Assembly (NCBI GenBank): GCA_017993835.1
Contig: JAGOLX010000025.1
Coordinates: forward strand, 1 to 64,000
Length of the DNA: 64,000 nt
From: Phycisphaerae bacterium
Lineage (GTDB): Bacteria > Planctomycetota > Phycisphaerae > Sedimentisphaerales > Anaerobacaceae
Direction of reading: 5' to 3'
In this document: one piece after another, positions 44,662 through 53,029 of the stretch
How the letters are laid out: each line of letters opens with the position of its first letter
Numbering within the stretch: position 1 is the first letter of the stretch
The notes under the pieces: generated by a model
The model's database searches: none
The model's input: the letters and a program-made list of their open reading frames with translations, nothing else
What the model was told of the DNA's origin: nothing
Translations under genes and position numbers: made by a program

Positions 44662-46158
44662 TCAGGTTGCGTGACCTGCAGCTCGTGCGGTGTTCTCGTC
44701 GATCAGGCGGCCGAAGAGGGTGGCCCGGCGGCCGGCGGCTTCCAGGGAGCCGTTGACGCAGATGGCCACTTCGAGCTGGCGGGAAAGGCCGGGCTCGTGG
44801 CCGTTGCCGTTGCCGTTCGTCAGCGGGATCGTCATCGTCACGATCCGCGTCAGGTCGGGCCTGCCCTCGGGCGAACGCCAGAGTTCCTCGTCCACACGGC
44901 CGTCCTGATGGGTCGTCTGGAGGGCGATCCAGGCGAAATCCATCTTCTTCGCGGCCTCGCAGACGGCCGCCCGCCACTGGTCCGAATCGCGGGCCTGGCG
45001 GAACTGCAACTGCAGGGTCTCGAACGTTCGCCTGTCGTTCCGCTGCTGGCAACTGAAGCTGTATTTTTCCTTGAGGCGACTGACGGTTTCGTGCAGCCGG
45101 ACCACACCGACGACGCGGAATAGCAGGACGATCAGCAGCAGCGTCGCACCGAAGACTACCAACGACGTCAGGCTGTCGCTGGTCATCATCCACAAGCCGA
45201 AACCCGCGGCCAGCAGGGTCGCGCCGTAGATCGCGAAGACCGCGTGGCGATGGGTCAGGCCCATGGCGACGAGCCGATGGTGGAAATGGCTGCGATCGGG
45301 GGCGAAGAGCGAGCGGCGCTCCAGGAACCGCCGGAGCATGGAGAACAGCGTGTCGAAGATCGGGATTCCCAACGTCAGGGCCGGCAGGGCCAAACCGACC
45401 AGCGCTGCCGACTTCGAGACGCACATCACACTGGCCGCGGCAATAGTAAACCCGATGAACAGGCTGCCGCAATCGCCCATGAATATCTTGGCCGGGTTGA
45501 AGTTGAAGAACAGGAAGCCGGACAGGCCGCCCAGCAGCGCCAATGCAAAGAGCGCCATCATGACATCGTTGGCCTGTGCCACACCCGTGTGAATCACGCT
45601 GCCGTGAATCGCGAAGACGGCGATCACGGCACAGGCAATCGCCGCGATGCCGGTGGCCAGCCCGTCGAGACCATCGCTCATGTTCACGGCATTCGTCACC
45701 CCGACAATCCACAAGAGCGTGAGGGGTAAGCCCAGCCACCCCAGATGGATGACGTGGCCCCCGATTCCCACGTTGCCGATCCGCACACCGACCAGGCATA
45801 AGGCTACGGCGCCGAGCAGTTCCACGAGGAACTTGAACCGAGCAGGCATGCCCCGCAGATCGTCGATCAACCCGATCAGGAACACACCCGTGGCCGCCCC
45901 CAGCAGCGTCAGCACCTGAAGCTGGACTTCGCGGAACCGTTGGCCGATGTTGTTGTTCAGGAACAGCAGGGAGACGATCAGACATACGGAGGAAACATAG
46001 ATCGCCACGCCGCCGATCCGCGGGATGGGATGGGTGTGGACGCTCCGGATGCCTGGGAAGTCCACGGCGCCGATCCTCTTGGCCAGCCGGATCACGAGAG
46101 GCGTGATGAACACGGCCAAGTACGCCGAGCCGAAGAAGACGCAGATATAGGTCAGCAT
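44662..46158 (-). CDS. WecA/MraY-like UDP-sugar:undecaprenyl-phosphate sugar-1-P transferase with extra C-terminal domain
   Basis: 498 residues from ATG 46158, with GGAGGGG five bases upstream. About eleven membrane helices. Family motifs: SVHTHPIPRIGGVAIYVS, FLIGLIDDLRGMPARF, TNAVNMSDGLDGLATG, FNPAKIFMGDCGSLFIGF and PDRSHFHHRLVAMGL. After the last helix a coiled segment (HETVSRLKEKYSFSC) leads into a ~120-residue soluble domain (WRAAVCEAAKKMDFAWIALQ ... LEVAICVNGSLEAAGRR), which WecA lacks; its role is unknown. It follows the tyrosine kinase gene by 82 bp and would start lipid-linked sugar synthesis. Confidence 0.92.
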   Translation of the reverse strand: MLTYICVFFGSAYLAVFITPLVIRLAKRIGAVDFPGIRSVHTHPIPRIGGVAIYVSSVCLIVSLLFLNNNIGQRFREVQLQVLTLLGAATGVFLIGLIDDLRGMPARFKFLVELLGAVALCLVGVRIGNVGIGGHVIHLGWLGLPLTLLWIVGVTNAVNMSDGLDGLATGIAAIACAVIAVFAIHGSVIHTGVAQANDVMMALFALALLGGLSGFLFFNFNPAKIFMGDCGSLFIGFTIAAASVMCVSKSAALVGLALPALTLGIPIFDTLFSMLRRFLERRSLFAPDRSHFHHRLVAMGLTHRHAVFAIYGATLLAAGFGLWMMTSDSLTSLVVFGATLLLIVLLFRVVGVVRLHETVSRLKEKYSFSCQQRNDRRTFETLQLQFRQARDSDQWRAAVCEAAKKMDFAWIALQTTHQDGRVDEELWRSPEGRPDLTRIVTMTIPLTNGNGNGHEPGLSRQLEVAICVNGSLEAAGRRATLFGRLIDENTARAAGHAT

Positions 46159-46240
46159 ATATCCCCTCCGTTTCCTCCACCGCAGGCAGGCGTGTCTCTC
46201 ACAGATCCCGCCGTCGCACTTCCGGGTCGGCCCTGACCAC

Positions 46241-48463
46241 CTACTGCTGTTTGTCCACCGGCGGCCCGTCGTCGGCCTGGGGCCCCGCCCCGGACGGCAG
46301 TTCCTTGCGAGCGGCCTTTCGGCCATCTCCGTCATGACCGTTATGATGATAGTAGCTGTAGGCGCCGTAGCCGTAGTGGCTGTATCGACTGTCCCCCTTG
46401 CGGACATCGTTCACCACGGCCCCGACGACCCTGGCGCTGACGGTCAGTAGGGCGTCGCGGGCACGCTGGGTAATCAGACGCGACGACTTCTGGGCCCTGA
46501 GAACCAACAGGGTCAAGCCACACCGAGCGGCGAGAATCTGGGCGTCGGCAACGACCCCGACGGGCGGCGAATCGACGAGAACACGATCGTACCGGCCCTT
46601 GAGCTGTTCGAACACGGCCCAGAACAGGTCGCTGCCCAGCAACTCCGACGGATTCGCGACGATCGTGCCGCACTCCAGGACGTCCAGCCCGGGTACTTCC
46701 GTCGGACGGATGGCCTCGTCCAGTGTCGCCGTCCCGGTCAGGACGTCCACCAGACCCTTGGTGTGCCCCTTCTTGGCGAACACCCGATGCTGCGTGGGTT
46801 TTCGCAGGTCGGCGTCGACGATCAGGGTCTTCTGCCCCGCACGGGCCATGGCGATGCCCAGGTTGCTCACGAGCGTCGTCTTGCCCTCCAGCGGACCGGG
46901 AGACGTGACCAGGAGCGTCTTGGCTTCCTCGCGGACCGTGCCGAAGAACAGGGCGGTCCGGATCGAGCGATAAGCCTCGAACTCGCGAGTGTGCGAAGCG
47001 AGACGCGATCGGGGGCCTCGCCGAATGAGTCCGCGCCGCGGAATCGTCGGCACCGCTCCCAGAATCGGAACGCCCAGAATGGCGGTGATCTCGTCGGCCG
47101 AGCGGACTCGCGGATCTCGCCAGTCCCGCAGGAAGGCCAGCCCCCCGCCCACCATCAGACCCAGCACAAGGCCAACTCCCATGACCCTGGCCGTCTGGGA
47201 GGGCGCTTCGCCCCCCGCCATCGCCTTCTCGAGGACATGAATGCTCACGGCGTCTAACTGCCTGTTGACGTCGATGCTGTTCATCTTGGCCAGGACGCTA
47301 TTGTACAGGTCGTTGGCCATCTGGTATTGACGCTTGGCTATCTCATATTGAGAGTCCTCCGCATTGGCGTCCCGGAGGTTCTTCATTTCGTCGTCGCACA
47401 GCTTCTTGAGCCCCTCGACACGTTTGTCCGCGTCCTCCGCGAGGTCCTTTGCGAACGCGAGTTGCTCCTGCACGAGTTTCGCATCGTACTGCGTGATCTT
47501 GCGAACACACTCCTTCTCGCGGTTCTCCAACAGAGCGACCTGAGACTTCTGCACGGTGCCGACGGCCAACAACTCCTCCAACTGCATGCGCGTCCTCTCC
47601 AGGACCTCCGCCAGACGAATCCGCTCGCGATCTTCCGCGGCAAGCCCCTGGCTCAGAACGTACTGGCGGAATCGGTTCGGGTCCGCTTCGAGCGAAACCA
47701 ACCGATCGTAGTGGGTCCGCTGCTGGATCGCATGCAGGTTGGCGGCAATCAACTCCTGCTCATATCTATCGAGCGTCTGGGAATCCGCACTGCGTTGCGA
47801 GTTGCCCAGGAGACTGATCGGCTTGCCGAAGTCGGCGAGTCGGCGATGCTTGGTATCCAGATCCTTGGCGATTTCCTTCAGTTTGTCGCTGAGACCGTCG
47901 TACAGATTGTCCGTGCTGTCTCGCTTGTTCGCCCGGCGCCAGTTCACGTAGGCCGACACAAAGGCGTTCACGATGGCTGCAGCGCCATTGGGGTCATCCG
48001 AGGACGCGGTCACGTTGATGATGTCGTCCTTCCCCACCCTTGCCGAGAGGCTTTGGAGCACCGCCTGCATGCGATTGGGGTCACTCAGGGCTGGGATCAT
48101 GAGGAGATTCGGGTCCCGGAGGGCCTCGTTGCGTCTCTCCCGGCTTGTGATGATGCTGGCCTGCTGCTGCAGGTAATTGACGGCGGTATCGCCGGGCTGC
48201 GTGATATCCACCCCCTGCATCAGTCGGGGCTTCTCGACGAGGACTCGGGACATAGCCATGTACTCCGTGCCCATGGTCTGGAGATAGAGGAACGCACCTC
48301 CCAGCCCGAGGACGACGGAGACCAGGATGAACCACTTTCCCCGCCAGGCGATCTGAAACAGGCTGTCGCCGGCGGCGACTGGGGGGACCATGGGCGGAAC
48401 ATACGGCACCACACCAGGGTGGATGTTCGCGTTGTCGCCCTGTCCGTAGATGATGTTATTCAT
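46241..48463 (-). CDS. Wzc-like polysaccharide co-polymerase and BY-kinase
   Basis: 740 residues from ATG 48463, with AGGGGG six bases upstream. The N-terminal Wzz domain spans two membrane segments (WFILVSVVLGLGGAFLYLQ and VMGVGLVLGLMVGGGLAFL) and a long coiled coil between. The C-terminal kinase has Walker A LVTSPGPLEGKTTLVSNL, A' TLIVDADLRKPTQH and B RVLVDSPPVGVV. The tail has a tyrosine cluster (YSHYGYGAYSYYHH), the site of autophosphorylation in BY-kinases. Adaptor and kinase are fused as in proteobacterial Wzc. It controls chain length and export of the polymer made by the genes at 20-37 kb. Confidence 0.94.
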   Translation of the reverse strand: MNNIIYGQGDNANIHPGVVPYVPPMVPPVAAGDSLFQIAWRGKWFILVSVVLGLGGAFLYLQTMGTEYMAMSRVLVEKPRLMQGVDITQPGDTAVNYLQQQASIITSRERRNEALRDPNLLMIPALSDPNRMQAVLQSLSARVGKDDIINVTASSDDPNGAAAIVNAFVSAYVNWRRANKRDSTDNLYDGLSDKLKEIAKDLDTKHRRLADFGKPISLLGNSQRSADSQTLDRYEQELIAANLHAIQQRTHYDRLVSLEADPNRFRQYVLSQGLAAEDRERIRLAEVLERTRMQLEELLAVGTVQKSQVALLENREKECVRKITQYDAKLVQEQLAFAKDLAEDADKRVEGLKKLCDDEMKNLRDANAEDSQYEIAKRQYQMANDLYNSVLAKMNSIDVNRQLDAVSIHVLEKAMAGGEAPSQTARVMGVGLVLGLMVGGGLAFLRDWRDPRVRSADEITAILGVPILGAVPTIPRRGLIRRGPRSRLASHTREFEAYRSIRTALFFGTVREEAKTLLVTSPGPLEGKTTLVSNLGIAMARAGQKTLIVDADLRKPTQHRVFAKKGHTKGLVDVLTGTATLDEAIRPTEVPGLDVLECGTIVANPSELLGSDLFWAVFEQLKGRYDRVLVDSPPVGVVADAQILAARCGLTLLVLRAQKSSRLITQRARDALLTVSARVVGAVVNDVRKGDSRYSHYGYGAYSYYHHNGHDGDGRKAARKELPSGAGPQADDGPPVDKQQ

Positions 48464-49627
48464 GCTTGACCCCCTGCCATCCTCCCTCCGAGCCCGTCGC
48501 AACGGTCGGCTACGCCGCTGCCCATCGCCGAACCTGCTCGCGTCGTTCCTCGTCCCTGCAGCGGCCCGCAACGCGACAGGCCTTCGCCTCCCTGTGCATC
48601 ACAGACTCCCCGTCTGTTCCGTCCCTCTTCAGGACGCAACCCTGAGAAGATGTGCTCAGTTTCCCTGAGGTCAGACTCCGTCCCCGTCGGTAACAGCCGA
48701 AGACTCTCGGCTGATATCACTCCGCTGCCTGCATCGCCACAGATACGGGCCATCCATGCAGGAGACCGCATCAAAACACCCTGGCAAAGCACTTCGTCTC
48801 GCATGTGACACTCCATCGCCTGGTTTCAGCGCACCCGCGCACCGCGATGGCCACACGCATTGGCGAAGGCCTTGCCTCTGGGAACTCACGGCGGTCATCG
48901 TGCACGAGGTGCGCCGAAGGCGCTATCGGGGCGCGCACATATCTCGGATATGTGTGCCCACCATCTGCGCGAAGTTCGCCGTGGCCTGCCGTACCCACCA
49001 ACGACGCCGAGTCGTCCCGGATATCCCAGAATCCGAGAGATCGGCTACCCTTGTCACTGTGATGGATGACGCACTGAAAACACTTCTCCCCCAGGTGCCA
49101 GAGTCTGGGGTCCTGATTGTCCATCGAACCGGATCATCGCTGGAAAACCGTGTCACAGCGGTCCGATCCCGGTCCGCAACGTGGTGCGACCTGCCAAACC
49201 GTGCGGCCGACGCACTCATCCAACAAAGGATGCGTACCGTCTGCCCGACGTCGAGCAGACACTACGACACACAGAAAAACCTCCTGACAAGCGCCGCTAC
49301 CCTGCCCGTTCCCAATGGCAGTATTTCCCGCCCTCATGACCTTTCCCTATCCCCTACTCGTACCGGAGCGACGCGGGATCACAGGATGACGAGCCCTTGC
49401 CCCGGCATATGCATCTCAATTTCGTTAGATTGTACCCTCCTCAGCCCAAAAAAGCAATAGGTACAACTACGTATTTTTGGGCGGTCATCAATTCTCGCCA
49501 ATCCACGGACGGGCTTTTTTTCTTGCCTTCATCACAACAAACGCACATCATACGACCTTCAGACAAGGGCCCGACGCCAACCGGGTTCCTTTTCCAGCCC
49601 GAGAACCGATTGTTGTGGAGGTTTTAT
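48464..49627. other. 1.16-kb non-coding region between divergent genes
   Basis: No gene is supported; the longest frame (48756-49460, plus strand) has no ribosome site and no protein-like composition. The region separates the leftward kinase gene from the rightward aldolase gene. A six-bp stem AGCCGA/TCGGCT lies at 48699-48716. I found no known riboswitch consensus. Confidence 0.5.
49453..49475 (+). promoter_or_regulatory. Candidate regulatory element, copy 2
   Basis: It shares 20 of 23 positions with 37877-37899 (core GTACAACTACG, then an AT-rich flank). It lies about 150 bp before the aldolase start. Function is inferred only from the repetition and position. Confidence 0.35.
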
Positions 49628-50422
49628 ATGATAGGCAAAGCGATACGACTGGAGCGAATCATCGACCGTAACTCGCAACGGACGGTCATCATCCCGATGG
49701 ACCACGGGGTTACCGTGGGCCCGATCGAGGGTTTGACGGACATGAGATCGGCGATCAGCCACATGGTCACGGGCGGAGCCAACGCCATTCTGATGCACAA
49801 GGGCATGGTCCGTGCGGGTCACCGCGGCTCCGGACAGGACGTCGGCCTGATCATCCACCTGTCCGCCGGCACCTCCCTGAGCCCCGATCCGAACGCCAAA
49901 GAGCTCGTCTGTACCGTCGAGGAAGCCATCAAGCTGGGCGCCGACGCGGTCTCCATCCACATCAACCTCGGCGCAGAGACCGACAAAGAGATGCTCCGCC
50001 AGTTCGGCCTCGTCAGCGAGCGCTGCACGGAATGGCAAATGCCTCTGGTGGCCATGGTCTACACCCGAGGGTCCAAGATCAAAAATGAATACGACGTGAA
50101 CAATGTCAAGCTCGCCGCCCGCGTCGGTGCGGAACTGGGCGCCGATATTGTGAAAGTAGGGTACACAGGCAGTGCCGAGACTTTCAGACAGGTCGTCGAT
50201 GGGTGCCCGATCCCGGTCGTCATCGCCGGCGGGCCCAAAATGGGCAGCGACGAGGAGATCTTCAAGATGGTCGAGGGCGCCCTGGCGGCCGGCGCCGCAG
50301 GCCTGTCCATCGGCCGTAACGCCTGGCAACACGCAAGGCCCGATAAGATGGTCCGAGCCCTGAGCAAGATGGTACACGAGGACGCCTCTGTCCAGGACGC
50401 CGTCGCCGTCCTGAACGGGTGA
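49628..50422 (+). CDS. Class I aldolase of the FbaB/ADTH-synthase family
   Basis: 264 residues from ATG 49628, with GGAGG six bases upstream. A TIM barrel of the archaeal-type class I aldolase group. [16 protein letters not shown] at residues 21-36 and the probable Schiff-base lysine Lys176 in [11 protein letters not shown] are characteristic; Tyr145 (VAMVYTRG) is the expected proton donor. Within the family the [13 protein letters not shown] form is closest to 2-amino-3,7-dideoxy-threo-hept-6-ulosonate synthase (MJ0400 type), but fructose-bisphosphate aldolase activity cannot be excluded. No other gene of the archaeal aromatic route is in the window. Confidence 0.85.
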   Translation: MIGKAIRLERIIDRNSQRTVIIPMDHGVTVGPIEGLTDMRSAISHMVTGGANAILMHKGMVRAGHRGSGQDVGLIIHLSAGTSLSPDPNAKELVCTVEEAIKLGADAVSIHINLGAETDKEMLRQFGLVSERCTEWQMPLVAMVYTRGSKIKNEYDVNNVKLAARVGAELGADIVKVGYTGSAETFRQVVDGCPIPVVIAGGPKMGSDEEIFKMVEGALAAGAAGLSIGRNAWQHARPDKMVRALSKMVHEDASVQDAVAVLNG

Positions 50423-50468
50423 AGATGTCCAGACCACAGGATTCAGGACTATGCCCAGGGGGACCCCT

Positions 50469-51566
50469 ATGACAGCACACAGGAATTCGCCGTTGCACCC
50501 ATCCCGTATCATCCTGACTGCCCTGCTTGTCTTGGCCGCCCTTGTGGCTACACAGGCCGCTCGGGCTTGCACCGCGTTCCTCCAGGACGGGCTGTTCGCG
50601 GGCAAGAATCTGGACTGGCACATCAATGACGGCCTGCTCATCGCCAACAAGAGAGGCGTCGCCAAGCGTGCTCTGCTGCTGAACCCCACGGAGAAGGCCG
50701 CGGAATGGGTCTCCAAGTACGGCAGCGTCACCCTCAACCAGTACGGGCGGGAGATGCCCAACGGCGGGATGAACGAGGTCGGCCTGGTAGTCGAGACCCT
50801 CATGCTCCCGAACACGCGCAATCCCGCCCCGGACGACCGCCCCGCCGTCACTGCGTGGACTCAGTACCAGTTGGATAACAGCCGAACCGTGGCCGACGTC
50901 ATCGCCAGCGACAAGGCGATTCGTATCTCGCTGGCCATGCCGATGCCGATCCACTTCTTCGTCTGCGACGCCCAGGGCGCCGCCGCGGTCGTCGAATTCA
51001 TCAATGGCAAGCAGGTCGTCCACACAGGCGAACAACTGCTCCACAGACTCATCACGAACGACACGTGCGACAACTCGCTCGCCTACCTCGCCCAGCACGA
51101 GGGTTTCGGCGGGGCCAAGCCCGTCCAGAAGGGTTCGCACAATTCGCTGGACCGGTTTGTCGTTGCCGCCGACCGGCTCAAGATGTACAAAGCCGATGGG
51201 TCGAAGTCATCCGCGATTCAATACGCCTTCGACACGCTGGCCGCGGTCCGACAAGGCGATGCGACGAAGTGGACCATTGTCTACGATCTCAAGGACGTCG
51301 AAATCCACTACAAGACCGACGAGTGCAAGGAAGTCCGGATCGTCCGCCTGAAGGACCTCGACTTCGCTCCGCAGACCCCGGTGCGGATGGTCAGTATCAA
51401 CACGCCGCACACAGGCGTCCTGAACCCGTACTTCGCCAACTACGACCCCGATCTGAACAAGTGGCTGGTCTATTACACCATCCGCCACACGCCCATGCTG
51501 TCTCTGATCCCGGACGTCCTGCTCGAGCAACTCGCACACTACCCGGAAACCACAGTCGCGGAATAG
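50469..51566 (+). CDS. Secreted Ntn hydrolase, choloylglycine hydrolase/penicillin V acylase family
   Basis: 365 residues from ATG 50469, behind AGGGGGA; the frame opens at 50451. The signal peptide (ILTALLVLAALVATQAARA) ends right before Cys34 in ACTAFLQDGLFAGKNLDW, so export exposes the N-terminal nucleophile. GGMNEVGLVVETLMLP matches the family's oxyanion-region stretch, and IHFFVCDAQGAAAVVEF follows. Members hydrolyse linear amides such as bile-salt conjugates, acyl-homoserine lactones or penicillin V; the substrate here is unknown. It follows the aldolase gene by 46 bp, so the two may be co-transcribed. Confidence 0.88.
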   Translation: MTAHRNSPLHPSRIILTALLVLAALVATQAARACTAFLQDGLFAGKNLDWHINDGLLIANKRGVAKRALLLNPTEKAAEWVSKYGSVTLNQYGREMPNGGMNEVGLVVETLMLPNTRNPAPDDRPAVTAWTQYQLDNSRTVADVIASDKAIRISLAMPMPIHFFVCDAQGAAAVVEFINGKQVVHTGEQLLHRLITNDTCDNSLAYLAQHEGFGGAKPVQKGSHNSLDRFVVAADRLKMYKADGSKSSAIQYAFDTLAAVRQGDATKWTIVYDLKDVEIHYKTDECKEVRIVRLKDLDFAPQTPVRMVSINTPHTGVLNPYFANYDPDLNKWLVYYTIRHTPMLSLIPDVLLEQLAHYPETTVAE

Positions 51567-51609
51567 CGAGTCCGCTTGACGACGGCGGGCCCTTGTGAGG
51601 GTACAGGCC

Positions 51610-52086
51610 ATGAAGACATTGATCGTGTACTTCTCGAAATTCGGGAACACCAGGAGGCTCGCCGAGGCGATGGCCGAGGCCTTCAAGCAGGCGGGAGAGG
51701 CTCGCGTCATCGGCATCGATCAGCTTGCCGTTTCCGATCTCGATGGCATCGACCTGGTCGTGATGGGCAGTCCCACCCATGCCTTCAGCGTGCCGAAGGC
51801 GGTCCGCACGGCCCTGGAGAGCCTGCCTCTGGCCATTCTATCGGCCAAATCCGTCGCTGCATTCGACACAACCGTCACGGTTTGGCCATTGCGCCACTGG
51901 AGGGCGTCCCCCAAATTGCTCGCTCACCTGGCCCGCCTGGGAGGCACTCCCGTCGCCAAACCCCGGACGTTTTCCGTCCGGACGAGCAATCCGCAGAAGA
52001 CCGGCGAGATCGACCTGTTGCTCGACGGCGAACTGGAACGCGCTCGCGACTGGGCCAGCACGCTCTGTGGACAATCGAAGACATAG
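51610..52086 (+). CDS. Flavodoxin-fold protein
   Basis: 158 residues from ATG 51610. The FMN phosphate loop is IVYFSKFGNTRRLAEAMA at residues ~4-21. LDGIDLVVMGSPTHAFSV and AAFDTTVTVW line the other flavin loops. Length suits a short-chain flavodoxin or flavodoxin-like reductase partner. The gene begins 43 bp after the amidase stop. The redox partner is unknown. Confidence 0.88.
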   Translation: MKTLIVYFSKFGNTRRLAEAMAEAFKQAGEARVIGIDQLAVSDLDGIDLVVMGSPTHAFSVPKAVRTALESLPLAILSAKSVAAFDTTVTVWPLRHWRASPKLLAHLARLGGTPVAKPRTFSVRTSNPQKTGEIDLLLDGELERARDWASTLCGQSKT

Positions 52087-52146
52087 GCACGATGCAGGTC
52101 CGCACATATCACCCTGCCAAATGCCTGGCGTGAAAGCCCCGGCAGG

Positions 52147-52790
52147 CTCGAGCAGCTCGGCGAAATCGAGGTGTCGCTGGCCGATCAGTCTGTCAAGAAT
52201 GCCTGTGTCTGCGGCCAATTGCGAGTGCGGATCAGGGAATTTCAACCCATCGTCGCGGAGGTGCTGTTCCTGGATATGGAACCCGATGACGAAGGCGAAT
52301 ACGAGCCGCTCGTCGGTTACATCGCCCTGGAACAGGCGGGGATCGCCTTCGAGCAGCGGGACAACTGTTTCGTGTGGATCGAGGACCTGCCGCGGGCGCG
52401 ACAGATGATGCGGGACCTGGAGAAACGCAAATGGGAGCGGTGGCTCAAGGTGCTCTCGGTCCGGGTGAATCCCTTGCTGGGTCCAGACAGCGGACTGGAC
52501 TTGCACCCGTATTACTGGAGCGTCTGCGAGAGCGAGTACGCGACGGATGTGATGTTCCGGGACGCCCCGGCGTTGGCGAAGGTGTATCCGGCGTTGGGGG
52601 ACCATGCGATCCGCAGGAACGCCGTCGGGTTTCAGGCCGAACGACACGCCGGCTGCGGTTGTTGCGGGCGCACGGATTGATCCGCAAGGTCAGCGGCAGC
52701 CGCTATTATCGCGTTACGCCCAAAGGACAGCAGATCATGACGGCGGCCCTGAGGCTGCGTGACGCGGATGTCGCGAAGCTGGTATCCTGA
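52147..52790 (+). pseudogene. Internally deleted remnant of a widespread mobile-type protein
   Basis: From ~52147 one frame reads EIEVSLADQSVKNACVCG, then EYEPLVGYIALEQAGIAF, RKWERWLKVLSVRVNPLL and DLHPYYWSVCESEYATDV, breaking off at YPALGDHAIRR (~52620). The C-terminal part of the same kind of protein then appears in another frame: LRLLRAHGLIRKVSGSRY, YRVTPKGQQIM and ADVAKLVS, ending at the stop at 52790. I recall intact relatives of roughly 450-500 residues scattered in planctomycete genomes, with a central region that is missing here. The 5' end is also lost. The protein's function is unknown to me; a link to mobile elements is inference. Confidence 0.7.
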
Positions 52791-52897
52791 AAATGCTTGC
52801 GAAGAAAACAAGATCTTGCGCCTTTGCAGTGCAGGAATGACAGGGTCGTTGCCGATGGTTTGAGAGAGATTCCCGATGTGTGCCCCTGCTGCCGATT

Positions 52898-52925
52898 GTC
52901 ATTCCCGCGAAAGCGGGAATCCAGA
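52898..52925. repeat. REP-like palindrome
   Basis: ATTCCCGCGAAAGCGGGAAT (52901-52920) has 8-bp arms and a four-base loop, with GTC before and CCAG after. This unit is a common dispersed palindrome in many bacterial genomes. It lies between the pseudogene and the convergent GH4 gene. The rest of 52791-53029 shows no gene. Confidence 0.75.
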
Positions 52926-53029
52926 AACCACGGGACATGATACATCGCGAGGAACGGGCGCGCATGCACCATCGCTGCGAACGCAGGAGATCTTGCTTAA
53001 GTCAAAGACACGCGAGAACCGGATGATCC

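Noticed and set aside
48464-48760. Riboswitch leader (c-di-GMP type) before the tyrosine kinase
   Set aside because: I looked for the conserved riboswitch core and found only a short six-bp stem.
48756-49460. Plus-strand 234-codon frame in the long intergenic region
   Set aside because: No ribosome site, no domain, and composition like random G+C-rich DNA.
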